Part shown: positions 34,196 through 41,818 of the stretch, piece after piece | How the letters are laid out: the number at the start of each line of letters is the position of its first letter | Numbering within the stretch: the stretch's first letter is position 1 | From: Candidatus Dadabacteria bacterium CSP1-2 | GTDB taxonomy: Bacteria > Desulfobacterota_D > UBA1144 > Nemesobacterales > CSP1-2 | Length of the DNA: 43,035 bases | Direction of reading: 5' to 3' | Assembly (NCBI GenBank): GCA_001443445.1 | Contig: LDXN01000021.1 | Coordinates: 1 to 43,035, forward strand | The notes under the pieces: generated by a model | What the model was told of the DNA's origin: nothing | What the model saw: the letters and a program-made list of their open reading frames with translations, nothing else | Databases searched by the model: none | Made by a program: the position numbers and the translations under genes

Positions 34196-34272
34196 TGTGG
34201 AGACCTAAAGGTCTTCGCCACATTTTGAATCCAACACAAAACAAAAATTGTAGCGGAAGGCTTTAGCCTTCC
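34196..34272. repeat. Two palindromes downstream of the scaffold gene
   Basis: TGTGGAGACCTAAAGGTCTT closing CGCCACA lies at 34196-34222. TGTAGCGGAAGGCTTTAGCC closing TTCCA lies at 34248-34272. The second has a close mirror-orientation relative at 38552-38578, and the first resembles 38517-38543. They may form terminator-like hairpins but lack a U-tract. Confidence 0.75.
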
Positions 34273-34349
34273 ATGAACAGTATCTTTGTCATTGCAATGA
34301 TAACATGAATCCCTGTACTAGCTACAGGGTATTGCCGAGTTACAGAAAA

Positions 34350-34673
34350 TCATTTGGTAGATGAAGGAGTAGCTCGTATAGGGGTAGTTTCATCACCAAC
34401 AGTGATTTGCCCTTTTATCTTTTTGAATTTTTTCTTACCTATCCCTTTAACATTCATTATTTCTTCAATTATTTTAAAATTGCCATTCTTTTCTCTGTAT
34501 TCTATGATTCTATTTGCTATTTTATTACCTATACCTGGCAATCCAACAAGCTCCTCAACCGTAGCAGTATTGATATTTACTTTCTTAACCTCTTTCTCAT
34601 CTTCTGCAAATCCATAAGACGAAAAAAGGAAAAACACTAGAGAAAGTATAAAAAACAATCTAACCGTCTTCAT
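34350..34673 (-). CDS. ComEA-like helix-hairpin-helix protein, exported
   Basis: This encodes 107 residues. A signal peptide (MKTVRLFFILSLVFFLFSSY, cut after GFA) precedes VKKVNINTATVEELVGLPGI, the ComEA-type helix-hairpin-helix pair, with a second hairpin in IMNVKGIGKKKFKKIK. The tail is low complexity (TTPIRATPSSTK). Periplasmic ComEA proteins bind incoming DNA during natural transformation, but short ones like this also occur in species not known to be competent. No other com gene is adjacent. The next 457 bases hold no supported gene apart from a palindrome and a promoter. Confidence 0.88.
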   Translation of the reverse strand: MKTVRLFFILSLVFFLFSSYGFAEDEKEVKKVNINTATVEELVGLPGIGNKIANRIIEYREKNGNFKIIEEIMNVKGIGKKKFKKIKGQITVGDETTPIRATPSSTK

Positions 34674-34888
34674 AGATTTTTACCTACTTTAAACATTTTA
34701 TTTGAGTAATTATACTAATGCATCTCGTATAATGTAAGGCCCTTAATAAGTCCATTTATTACCATTCCTCAATATACTGCAATCGAAGTACTACAACTTA
34801 TTGGAAAATCCCAGGTTTCGATTACATATTTCTATAATATAATATTAACTAATACCATTTCCATTTGTTAAGTCATATATTTGGTTTG

Positions 34889-34958
34889 GTAGGAGCATCA
34901 TGCTGGTGCGACTCATCCCCCGGTTAAACCGGGGGACCCGGCTAGAAGCCGCTCCTGC
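34889..34958. repeat. GTAGGAGC-family palindrome with inner hairpin
   Basis: The outer ends are GTAGGAGC and GCTCCTGC. Inside, CCCCCGGTTAAACCGGGGG is a near-perfect hairpin. The same outer family is seen at 10713-10739 and 28995-29052. It lies in the otherwise unassigned A+T-rich interval 34674-35130. Confidence 0.8.
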
Positions 34959-35065
34959 GGTTTGTTTTTCCTATTATCGGCATTTATAAAAACTTTTTCA
35001 TTGGAAGTGGTATAAGAAATAAAATCTTAGTATATTAACAGCTATCTGCTATAAACAAACTCTGT

Positions 35066-35094
35066 TTGCTTGATTCCCTATAGTTCTCTATAAT
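35066..35094 (+). promoter_or_regulatory. Sigma70-like promoter of coaBC
   Basis: A perfect TATAAT lies at 35089-35094, with TTGCTT at 35066-35071 and 17 bases between. The start would be near 35101, about 30 bases before the coaBC ATG. The -35 is weak (TTG only). Confidence 0.5.
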
Positions 35095-35130
35095 TATTAG
35101 AGTTCTAAAGCAAGGGAAAAATAAAATAAG

Positions 35131-36333
35131 ATGTTTAGAATTAGTGGGAAGAATATAATCCTAGGTGTTACTGGTGGCATTGCCGCTTATAAAGCCTGCG
35201 AGCTTACAAGAAGGCTCATAAATGAAGAAGCCAATGTACAGATAATTATGACTAATAATGCTACGGAGTTTATTTCCCCCCTTACGTTTCAGACCCTTTC
35301 TAGAAAGCGAGTAGCAACAGATGTTTTTGATCTCGAATGGGAAGCAGAAATAGGCCATATAAGCCTTGCAGACAGCGCAGACCTTCTCGTTGTTGCTCCA
35401 GCTACAGCAAATTTTATTGGAAAAGTCGCATCGGGGATTGCCGATGACCTCCTTACTACGGTACTTATGGCAGTACGGTCACCCGTGATGATATGCCCTG
35501 CAATGAATGTAAATATGTACAGCAATCCTGTTGTCCAGGAAAACATCGAAAAGCTGAGAAAACGCGGATTTATAATAGTAGATCCAGCAGAAGGAGACCT
35601 AGCCTGTGGGTACGAGGGGAAGGGTAGACTCCCGGAACCGGATGATATTATAGAAGAGATAGAAAAGGTATTTGCCCCTAAAGACCTGAGAAAAGAAAAG
35701 ATCTTAGTTACAGCAGGAGCTACAAGAGAGTTCATTGACTATGTGAGATTTCTTTCGAATCCTTCAAGCGGGAAGATGGGATACGCACTTGCAAGAGAAG
35801 GATGGATGAGAGGTGCGGATGTGATTCTAGTCTCTGGTAAAGCCGAGGTGTCTCCACCTAGAGGCGTAAATCTAATTAATGTTGTTAGCGTGTCAGATAT
35901 GTATGAAGCGGTAATGAGCCATCTTGATTGGGCTACTATTGTAATAAAAGCTGCAGCCGTAGGTGACTACACTCCTTCAAATACCTTCCAAGGAAAACTA
36001 AAGAAGGGTTCAAGGGAGACGATGCTCGAGCTTAAAAGGACAGTTGATATTCTATCAGAAGTTGGCAAGAAAAAGAACGGCAGGGTAGTTGTAGGGTTTG
36101 CAGCTGAAATAGAAAACATAATAGAGAACGCACTAGAAAAGCTTAGAAAGAAGAATGCTGACTTAATCGTAGCAAATGATATATCAAAACCAGGATCAGG
36201 ATTTGGCGAGGATACAAACATCGTATATTTTGTAGACAAATTCGGAAAGGTTGAGGAATTTCCCCTTATGACTAAGACCGAAATCGCCCAAAGGGTTTAT
36301 GATAAGATTATTGACATTAAACGTCACTCTTAG
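35131..36333 (+). CDS. coaBC: Bifunctional phosphopantothenoylcysteine decarboxylase / phosphopantothenate-cysteine ligase
   Basis: This encodes 400 residues, full length. The N-terminal CoaC domain (residues 1 to about 180) is an FMN flavoprotein: ILGVTGGIAAYKACEL, catalytic H76 in AEIGHISLAD, PAMNVNMY, and C159 in DLACGYEGKGRLPEP. The C-terminal CoaB domain has LVTAGATREFIDYVRFLSNP and SSGKMGYALA, then KAAAVGDYTP and the nucleotide-binding NDISKPGSGFGEDTN. It uses CTP to join 4'-phosphopantothenate to cysteine and then decarboxylates the product, on the path to coenzyme A. The cysteine substrate fits the sulfur-assimilation neighbourhood, though the genes are not in one operon. Confidence 0.96.
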   Translation: MFRISGKNIILGVTGGIAAYKACELTRRLINEEANVQIIMTNNATEFISPLTFQTLSRKRVATDVFDLEWEAEIGHISLADSADLLVVAPATANFIGKVASGIADDLLTTVLMAVRSPVMICPAMNVNMYSNPVVQENIEKLRKRGFIIVDPAEGDLACGYEGKGRLPEPDDIIEEIEKVFAPKDLRKEKILVTAGATREFIDYVRFLSNPSSGKMGYALAREGWMRGADVILVSGKAEVSPPRGVNLINVVSVSDMYEAVMSHLDWATIVIKAAAVGDYTPSNTFQGKLKKGSRETMLELKRTVDILSEVGKKKNGRVVVGFAAEIENIIENALEKLRKKNADLIVANDISKPGSGFGEDTNIVYFVDKFGKVEEFPLMTKTEIAQRVYDKIIDIKRHS

Positions 36334-36464
36334 ACTTAGAGGGTTAGTGATTCGGGTTTAGTGATTCGAATTTGTCTTATCTTCCGACGAACGACTCAGT
36401 CGAGCTAGCCGCAATTCACGAGACATAAGCCACGATCAACGTATAATATCTTACGAATCAATCC
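36334..36464. other. Short intergenic with degenerate repeat
   Basis: The stretch from 36343 contains GTGATTCGGGTTTAGTGATT and, further on, CAATTCACGAGAC and CCACGATCAACG. This looks like a decayed relative of the 39385-39457 element (CGTGAATCGTGG type). No gene or terminator is clear. Confidence 0.4.
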
Positions 36465-37667
36465 ATGGTTACACTCAAAGAGATAGAAGAAGCTTCAAAT
36501 AGACTAGAAGGTGTAGTTTATAAAACACCTATTGTCTACTCATTTTCTTTAAGTGAGATTTCAGGGGCAAACGTATTCCTTAAACTTGAAAACCTTCAGA
36601 GAACTGGCTCTTTTAAGATTCGCGGCGCTTACAATAAAATTTACAACCTGAGAGGGACTGTAAAGAAGGTGGTTGCGGCGTCTGCTGGAAATCATGCACA
36701 GGGCGTAGCACTTGCCGCTAAACTTCTTGGCATGAAGGCAACCATAGTCATGCCTGAAGGAACTCCAATTAATAAAATCCTTGCTACAAAACACTACGGA
36801 GCAGATGTAGTTCTTCATGGGAATTCGTTTGAGGACGCTTATATATATGCGAAGCAGCTCGCAGATTCATCAAGTGGAGTTTTTATCCACGCCTTTGATG
36901 ATCCTGAGGTTATAGCAGGTCAGGGTACTATTGGGCTTGAACTCATTGAAACTCTTCAAAATGTTGAAGTAGTGTTTGCACCTATTGGAGGTGGGGGTCT
37001 AATCTCTGGAATCTCGATTGCACTTAAAGAAAATAATTCAAAAATAAAAATTATAGGTATTCAGTCAACTGCTTCACCTTCTATGCTAGTCTCAAAAGAA
37101 AAAGGTACAGTCGTAGAAATTACTTCTAAGGAAACCCTTGCCGATGGAATTGCTATCAGAAAAGTTGGAGCTATTCCATTCAATATAGTTCAAAACTATG
37201 TAGATGATATTATGACAGTTGACGAGCAAGAAATCGAGGATGCTCTTCTCCTTTTAACAGAAAGAAAAAAGATAGTAGTTGAAGGTGCTGGGGCTGTTGG
37301 TCTTGCCGGACTTCTCAAAAGGAGGGAAAGTTTCTATAATAAGAATAGTGCGATCATTATAAGTGGCGGAAATATTGATATTAACACGCTTGCTAAAATC
37401 ATGGAGAGGGGGCTTATAAAGCGAGGACGGTTCATGAAACTCGAATTAGAGCTTCCTGATGTTCCTGGCTCTTTAGCTAAGCTCGCTACTCTTCTTGGCT
37501 CAGTCAAAGCAAACATAGTACAGATTTTTCATGATAGATTTTCAACAGAACTTCAGCTTAATAAGGCCATAGCAGAAATTAGCCTTGAAACGCAAGGCTT
37601 TGAACACCAAGAAGAAATTCTTAAACTGCTTCGAGAAAATGGATATGACCCTAAAGGAAAAGAATGA
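36465..37667 (+). CDS. ilvA: Threonine ammonia-lyase (dehydratase), with C-terminal ACT domain
   Basis: This encodes 400 residues. The PLP lysine is K51 in RTGSFKIRGAYNKI. The phosphate-binding glycine loop is APIGGGGLISGIS, and SAGNHAQGVALAA binds the carboxylate. The C-terminal part is a single ACT-like domain (LELELPDVPGSLAKLATLLG). It deaminates threonine to 2-oxobutyrate, feeding isoleucine synthesis. The roughly 400-residue form with one ACT domain is neither the E. coli biosynthetic IlvA with two nor the shorter TdcB. A catabolic role cannot be ruled out, so the symbol is provisional. It stands alone, 131 bases after coaBC. Confidence 0.93.
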   Translation: MVTLKEIEEASNRLEGVVYKTPIVYSFSLSEISGANVFLKLENLQRTGSFKIRGAYNKIYNLRGTVKKVVAASAGNHAQGVALAAKLLGMKATIVMPEGTPINKILATKHYGADVVLHGNSFEDAYIYAKQLADSSSGVFIHAFDDPEVIAGQGTIGLELIETLQNVEVVFAPIGGGGLISGISIALKENNSKIKIIGIQSTASPSMLVSKEKGTVVEITSKETLADGIAIRKVGAIPFNIVQNYVDDIMTVDEQEIEDALLLLTERKKIVVEGAGAVGLAGLLKRRESFYNKNSAIIISGGNIDINTLAKIMERGLIKRGRFMKLELELPDVPGSLAKLATLLGSVKANIVQIFHDRFSTELQLNKAIAEISLETQGFEHQEEILKLLRENGYDPKGKE

Positions 37668-37827
37668 GACATCTAGCCTAATGGTTTTATACTCTTCTTA
37701 AAGTACAAAATTGTATTAACCGCAAACGAACTAGCGATAATGACCCCTCTATCTCGCTAACGGTGGGCGAAGCACAATTGTTTTAGATTAATTAGATAAT
37801 GTTTACTAAGTAAGTAAAAAAGACCTA

Positions 37828-38115
37828 CTATTTTTTCCCGAGTGCGGCGTCTTTACATGCCTTAGCGACTCGAAATTTAACTACTCTCTTTGCAGGAATC
37901 TTTATCTCCGCACCAGTTGCGGGATTTCTTCCGATTCTGGCTTTGCGGTTTACTAGCACAAGCTTGCCGATTCCTGGAAGTGTGAAAGTATTTTTAGCTT
38001 CCCTGTAGGCAAGAGATGCAATCTCATCTATTATGTGAGCGGCCATTTTTTTTGTGATAGAAGCCTTTTTAGCCAAATGGTCCGTAATCTGGGACTTAGT
38101 CATTGGTTTTGCCAT
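37828..38115 (-). CDS. HU-family DNA-binding protein
   Basis: This encodes 95 residues with an excellent ribosome binding site (AAAGGAGG). Helical N-terminal dimerisation region (MTKSQITDHLAKKASITKKM) is followed by FTLPGIGKLVLVNRKARIGR and the DNA-binding arm RNPATGAEIKIPAKRVVKF. HU bends and compacts DNA without strong sequence preference. The basic arm and the proline at its tip are intact. It is a single-gene unit. The 160 bases on its 3' side to the ilvA-type gene hold no supported feature. Confidence 0.95.
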   Translation of the reverse strand: MAKPMTKSQITDHLAKKASITKKMAAHIIDEIASLAYREAKNTFTLPGIGKLVLVNRKARIGRNPATGAEIKIPAKRVVKFRVAKACKDAALGKK

Positions 38116-38645
38116 ATTTCCTCCTTTAAAACTGTGTGATTGCTTGTCATATTACAGAAGTTATTAGAAAAATCAATATGTTTTGTTTATTTAATAAAAA
38201 ATCTTTCTGAACTTAACAAGTTGACCGTCGAGCTTCGCAGAAGTTTTGGTAGTATCTTTGCCTGGAAACTACGTGTGTAATTTTGAGCCCTGGAGAGATC
38301 AACATAAGCTTCACAACCAAAAGGAGTTTGACATAAACACAATAGGCGGGACTTTCTAGTCCCGCTTTCAAGAGCGGTGTTGGAAAACACCGCCTATCGC
38401 GCGTGGATCTTTTTCTTTTCGCTAGGCAGGACATTCCTGTCTCGTATTAGGCAGACGGCGTGACGGGGTTAGAAACCCTGACTATCCACCTGTGAAGACA
38501 CGTTAAATCCTGTAAATGTAGAGGAAACCTTTAGGTTTCCACAAGAGGGTGTGTGGAAGGCTGAAGCCTTCCGCTACAGAATAAAAGGAGATAAAATTGA
38601 GCCCCTTAGGATCCCACTAAATGTATATTTTTGTATATCAGGGGC
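38116..38645. repeat. Gene-free interval with at least six short palindromes
   Basis: From 38346 the elements follow closely: GCGGGACTTTCTAGTCCCGC (38346-38365), GCGGTGTTGGAAAACACCGC (38374-38393), GGCAGGACATTCCTGTCTCG (38425-38444), a GGGGTTAGAAACCCTG stem (about 38465-38480), TGTAGAGGAAACC ... TTTCCACA (38517-38543) and TGTGGAAGGCTGAAG ... CCGCTACA (38552-38578). They share short loops but have unrelated arms. The first 200 bases (38116-38330) hold nothing I can assign. Confidence 0.8.
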
Positions 38646-39365
38646 TCACCTGCTATCATGGGCGACATGCAATCCGCATTCCTTTTGCGGATCGTTTTCC
38701 CACCACCAGCGACCTGCCCTTAGATCCTCCCCCGGCTTTATCGCACGAGTGCAGGGTTCACATCCAATGCTCGGATAACCTTTATCATGTAATTTGTTAT
38801 AAGGAATATTGTTTTTCTTGATATAGTCCATAACCTGTTCCCATTTCCAGTCAATTATAGGATTTACCTTCAAAATACCACTATGCTGTTCATCAAGCTC
38901 AAATTTGTCTGCTCCTGCCCTATTCTGGGTTTGATCACTTCTTATACCAGTTATCCATCCATTTAATGTTTCCAACATCCTATTTAATGGATGAACCTTT
39001 CTTACTCCACAACAAAGCTTTCTGTTATCAATGCTTTTATAAAATAGGTTCATACCATGGGTTCTAACCATATTTTCAACTTCGTCATGGTTTGGGAACA
39101 TGACCTCGATATTGATATTGTATTTGTTTCTTATTTCATCCATAACATCATATGTCTCTTGGTTAAGTCTTCCTGTATCCAACGTAAAAACCCTAGCTTC
39201 AGGATTTATCCTCATCATCATGTCTATAACAACTACATCCTCCGCTCCAAAACTTGAGGCTAATCCAACATTCGGATGAAGATTATCAAGTGTCCAAAGT
39301 AGAGCCTCCTCAGGGCTTTTAGTCCTGAATTCTTGGTTAAGTCTGTTTAAATCTTCGATATTCAT
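38646..39365 (-). CDS. cysH: Assimilatory adenylylsulfate (APS) reductase, CysH family
   Basis: This encodes 239 residues with a strong ribosome binding site (AAAGGAGG). Visible are the nucleotide loop LASSFGAEDVVVIDMM, TLDTGRLNQETYDVMD, the first Fe-S pair C118-C119 in RKLCCGVRKVHPL, the second pair C202 and C205 in SIGCEPCTRAI, and the redox Cys230 in KECGLH. The four cysteines that bind a [4Fe-4S] cluster point to APS as substrate, unlike cluster-free PAPS reductases. It reduces APS to sulfite with thioredoxin. It is last of the set cysP-like, sat, cysH on the minus strand; a hairpin repeat lies in the 80-base gap after sat. No APS kinase gene is present, which agrees with direct APS reduction. 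Confidence 0.94.
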   Translation of the reverse strand: MNIEDLNRLNQEFRTKSPEEALLWTLDNLHPNVGLASSFGAEDVVVIDMMMRINPEARVFTLDTGRLNQETYDVMDEIRNKYNINIEVMFPNHDEVENMVRTHGMNLFYKSIDNRKLCCGVRKVHPLNRMLETLNGWITGIRSDQTQNRAGADKFELDEQHSGILKVNPIIDWKWEQVMDYIKKNNIPYNKLHDKGYPSIGCEPCTRAIKPGEDLRAGRWWWENDPQKECGLHVAHDSR

Positions 39366-39384
39366 TCTAGCCTCCTTTTACTTT

Positions 39385-39457
39385 GGGATTCGTGAATCGT
39401 GGTTCTATTTGCAATACACACGATCCACGAAACCCGAGCCCCGATTCACGATTGACG
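39385..39457. repeat. Inverted repeat overlapping the 3' end of sat
   Basis: GGATTCGTGAATCGTGG on one side and CCGATTCACGATTGACG on the other form an imperfect hairpin around CGATCCACGAAACCC. The right part contains the stop codon of sat (TGA read from 39448 to 39446), so the last residues RQS of the protein come from the repeat. It separates sat from cysH. Confidence 0.75.
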
Positions 39458-40615
39458 CTCATTCTCATACGCCTTCATCAAAATACTCCCTACCTCCGGC
39501 CTTGTAAACTCATGAGGCAGGTCTTTCTTACTCTTAAGTAACTCTCTTACCTTAGTTCCGCTTAAATGAACATGAAAATCAGATGGGTGCGGACATGTTT
39601 TAGTGGTAACCATTGAAGCGCATCGTTTGCAGTAAAAAGCATGGTCAAAAAAGAGCGGTGTAATCCCAATCTCCTCAGGTTTAAACTCATCGAAAATCTT
39701 ATGCGCATCATAGGTGCCGTAATAATTTCCTACACCTGCGTGGTCACGCCCAACAATGAAATGAGTGCAGCCATAATTTTTTCTAACAAGTGCGTGAAAA
39801 ATTGCCTCCCTTGGGCCTGCATACCTCATTGCAGCCGGAAGGACGGAAAGTAAAACCCTGTCTTTAGGATAGTAGTTTTCGATCAGTGCCTCGTAGCATT
39901 CCATTCTTACATAGGCAGGAACATCGTCGCTTTTCGTCTCACCCACTATAGGGTGAATTAAAAGGCCATCTGCCATTTCAAGGGCGCATTTTTGAAGATA
40001 CTCATGGGCTCTATGGATCGGATTTCTCGTTTGAAATGCAACTATCCTATTCCATCCCTTCTCTCTAAATATCCTTCTAGTTTGCGCTGGGTTCAATCTG
40101 TATTTAGGAAACTCAACATATGGAGGATTATTAATCAGGCTTATCTTACCACCAAGAAGGACATCCCCTTGAGCATATAGGACGCTGACCCCGGGATGAG
40201 CCTCATCCGTTGTTCTATATACCTCTTTTGCTTCCTTTTGATTATCATAGGAGAACCTTTCTTCAAGATGTAAGATGGCAATTGGGTTTTGAGACTCGTC
40301 AATAAGTGCTATGTCTTCACCTTCCTTTAGATCAGCCGCTTCTTCTTTTGATACAGAAAGCGTGAGAGGAATACTCCAGACAAGTCCATTTTTGAGCTTC
40401 ATATTCTCGACTACGCTTTCATAATCCTCTTTTCCCATAAAGCCATCGTTTGGGCTAAAAGCACCAACTGAAATGAGTTCCAAGTCTGACAAAATTCGTG
40501 AAGAGACTAAAATACTTTTTAGACTCTTAGCTCTTTCTAATGCTTCTTCTCTTTCTTTCCCTTCGAGGATTCTATTTACAAGCCTACCCCCGTGAGGGTT
40601 AATTGAACCTTCCAT
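39446..40615 (-). CDS. sat: Sulfate adenylyltransferase (ATP sulfurylase)
   Basis: This encodes 389 residues. GAGGTGA lies ten bases before ATG 40615. Sat makes APS and pyrophosphate from sulfate and ATP. Landmarks are GAFSPNDGFMGKEDYESVV, the nucleotide-binding FQTRNPIHRAHEYLQK, VLLSVLPAAMRYAGPREAIF, GRDHAGVGNYYGTYDAHKIF and SGTKVRELL near the end. It is the homo-oligomeric type shared by dissimilatory and many assimilatory bacteria, not the CysDN pair. HCxRC-type cysteines (YCKRCASMVTTKTCPH) suggest a metal site. The gene before it, 23 bases away, is the permease. Confidence 0.96.
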   Translation of the reverse strand: MEGSINPHGGRLVNRILEGKEREEALERAKSLKSILVSSRILSDLELISVGAFSPNDGFMGKEDYESVVENMKLKNGLVWSIPLTLSVSKEEAADLKEGEDIALIDESQNPIAILHLEERFSYDNQKEAKEVYRTTDEAHPGVSVLYAQGDVLLGGKISLINNPPYVEFPKYRLNPAQTRRIFREKGWNRIVAFQTRNPIHRAHEYLQKCALEMADGLLIHPIVGETKSDDVPAYVRMECYEALIENYYPKDRVLLSVLPAAMRYAGPREAIFHALVRKNYGCTHFIVGRDHAGVGNYYGTYDAHKIFDEFKPEEIGITPLFFDHAFYCKRCASMVTTKTCPHPSDFHVHLSGTKVRELLKSKKDLPHEFTRPEVGSILMKAYENERQS

Positions 40616-40638
40616 CTTTTGAATTTCACCTCAAGAAA

Positions 40639-41646
40639 TTAGAAGTTTTTACCTAGCATCGCTGCGACGCCGTACTTGAAATAAAGAGAGGACATAAAAT
40701 AGCTAGCAGCTACAGCGAAAAAGGGAACTAAAAACCAAAAAAACGCAATTCGTAAAACATGATTATTTCTCACTGTTGCGGTAAATCCTTGATTTGCACA
40801 CGAAAAACCTATGATACCAGAAGTAATGATTTCCGCAAGTGAAACTGGTATTCCAAAAACCGAGGCAACTATGATAATAGTCGCACCGACAAATTCAACG
40901 GAGACCGCTCTTAAAATACATATATCTGTTATCTGCTTTCCTACAGTCTCTAACACCCTTCCGCCAAGCAGCATTGCGCCTATTCCCATCCCTAAACCAG
41001 CCAAGATAGCGCCAAAAGATGGACCTATAAGACCTATTCCCACAAGTGGACCAACGGAATTAGCAGCATTATTAGCGCCAGCAGAAAAAGCCACGTAGCA
41101 TCCTGATACGGTGATGAGAAGACCAAGAATTCTTCTTATACCCTCTTCTGAGTAACGGTTTGTAAGAAACCTAAGGGTTCTAAAATAGAGATACCTTCCG
41201 ACAAGATAATTAAAAAACCATGCGACAAAAGGAGTGACTACCCACCAAATTACAATCTCAAAAAACTTCTTGTAATTTAAACCACTGGAGTATAAACCTA
41301 CACCAGCAATTGCACAAACAATAGCATGTGTTGTCGCTACCGGCACACGGACTATGTTTGCCCAAGAGATAAAAAATATTGCTATTATGAGAATTATCAA
41401 AACAAAACCCAAGTGTGAGGAAAGCACAGATTCAGGAACAAGACCCTTACCCATGGTCTTGATCACCGGCGCTCCTGCCACAAGTGATCCAATTAACGCA
41501 AATACTGCAATGAGTATTAGTGCTTCTCTTTTAGATCTTGCCCCCGCTCCATAAGCAGTAGCCATTGATGCGGCTGAGTTATTAGCCCCGATATTTAGAG
41601 CGAGAAAAGTAGAAAGAACTATTGCTATTGGTAGAATGATATCCAC
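40639..41646 (-). CDS. PiT-family permease, probable sulfate transporter (CysP type)
   Basis: This encodes 335 residues. The start is a GTG at 41646, fixed by AAGGAGG seven bases upstream. The two PiT repeats each show the GANN signature: LNIGANNSAASMATAYGAG near the N-terminus and AFSAGANNAANSVGPLVGIG in the second half. About ten hydrophobic segments place it in the inner membrane. Most PiT proteins move inorganic phosphate, but position as first gene of an operon with sat and cysH argues for sulfate, as established for B. subtilis CysP. Substrate is therefore inferred from context. Confidence 0.88.
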   Translation of the reverse strand: MDIILPIAIVLSTFLALNIGANNSAASMATAYGAGARSKREALILIAVFALIGSLVAGAPVIKTMGKGLVPESVLSSHLGFVLIILIIAIFFISWANIVRVPVATTHAIVCAIAGVGLYSSGLNYKKFFEIVIWWVVTPFVAWFFNYLVGRYLYFRTLRFLTNRYSEEGIRRILGLLITVSGCYVAFSAGANNAANSVGPLVGIGLIGPSFGAILAGLGMGIGAMLLGGRVLETVGKQITDICILRAVSVEFVGATIIIVASVFGIPVSLAEIITSGIIGFSCANQGFTATVRNNHVLRIAFFWFLVPFFAVAASYFMSSLYFKYGVAAMLGKNF

Positions 41647-41757
41647 CCCTAAGCCTCCTTAATTTAAATAAAAAACGATACCCATTAGGAATATTATGAA
41701 ATAGCAAAGAGAATGCCACGAAGAAAATCCTTTATTATCAATAGATTAAAGCAACTT

Positions 41758-41785
41758 ATTATATGTCTTATTGATTATCTCTTAA
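41758..41785 (-). promoter_or_regulatory. Candidate promoter of the cysP-sat-cysH operon
   Basis: On the minus strand TATAAT (41763-41758) follows TTAAGA (41785-41780) with 16 bases between. Transcription would start roughly 105 bases before the GTG. The interval is shared with the divergent regulator gene at 41819. The -35 is weak and the region is A+T-rich, so this is tentative. Confidence 0.35.
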
Positions 41786-41818
41786 TCAGGCTGTATATTT
41801 CTGTAACACATTAATAGA

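Noticed and set aside
38551-38821. Plus-strand frames of 66-75 codons at the 3' end of cysH
   Set aside because: They run through a palindrome and then antisense to cysH; nothing supports translation.
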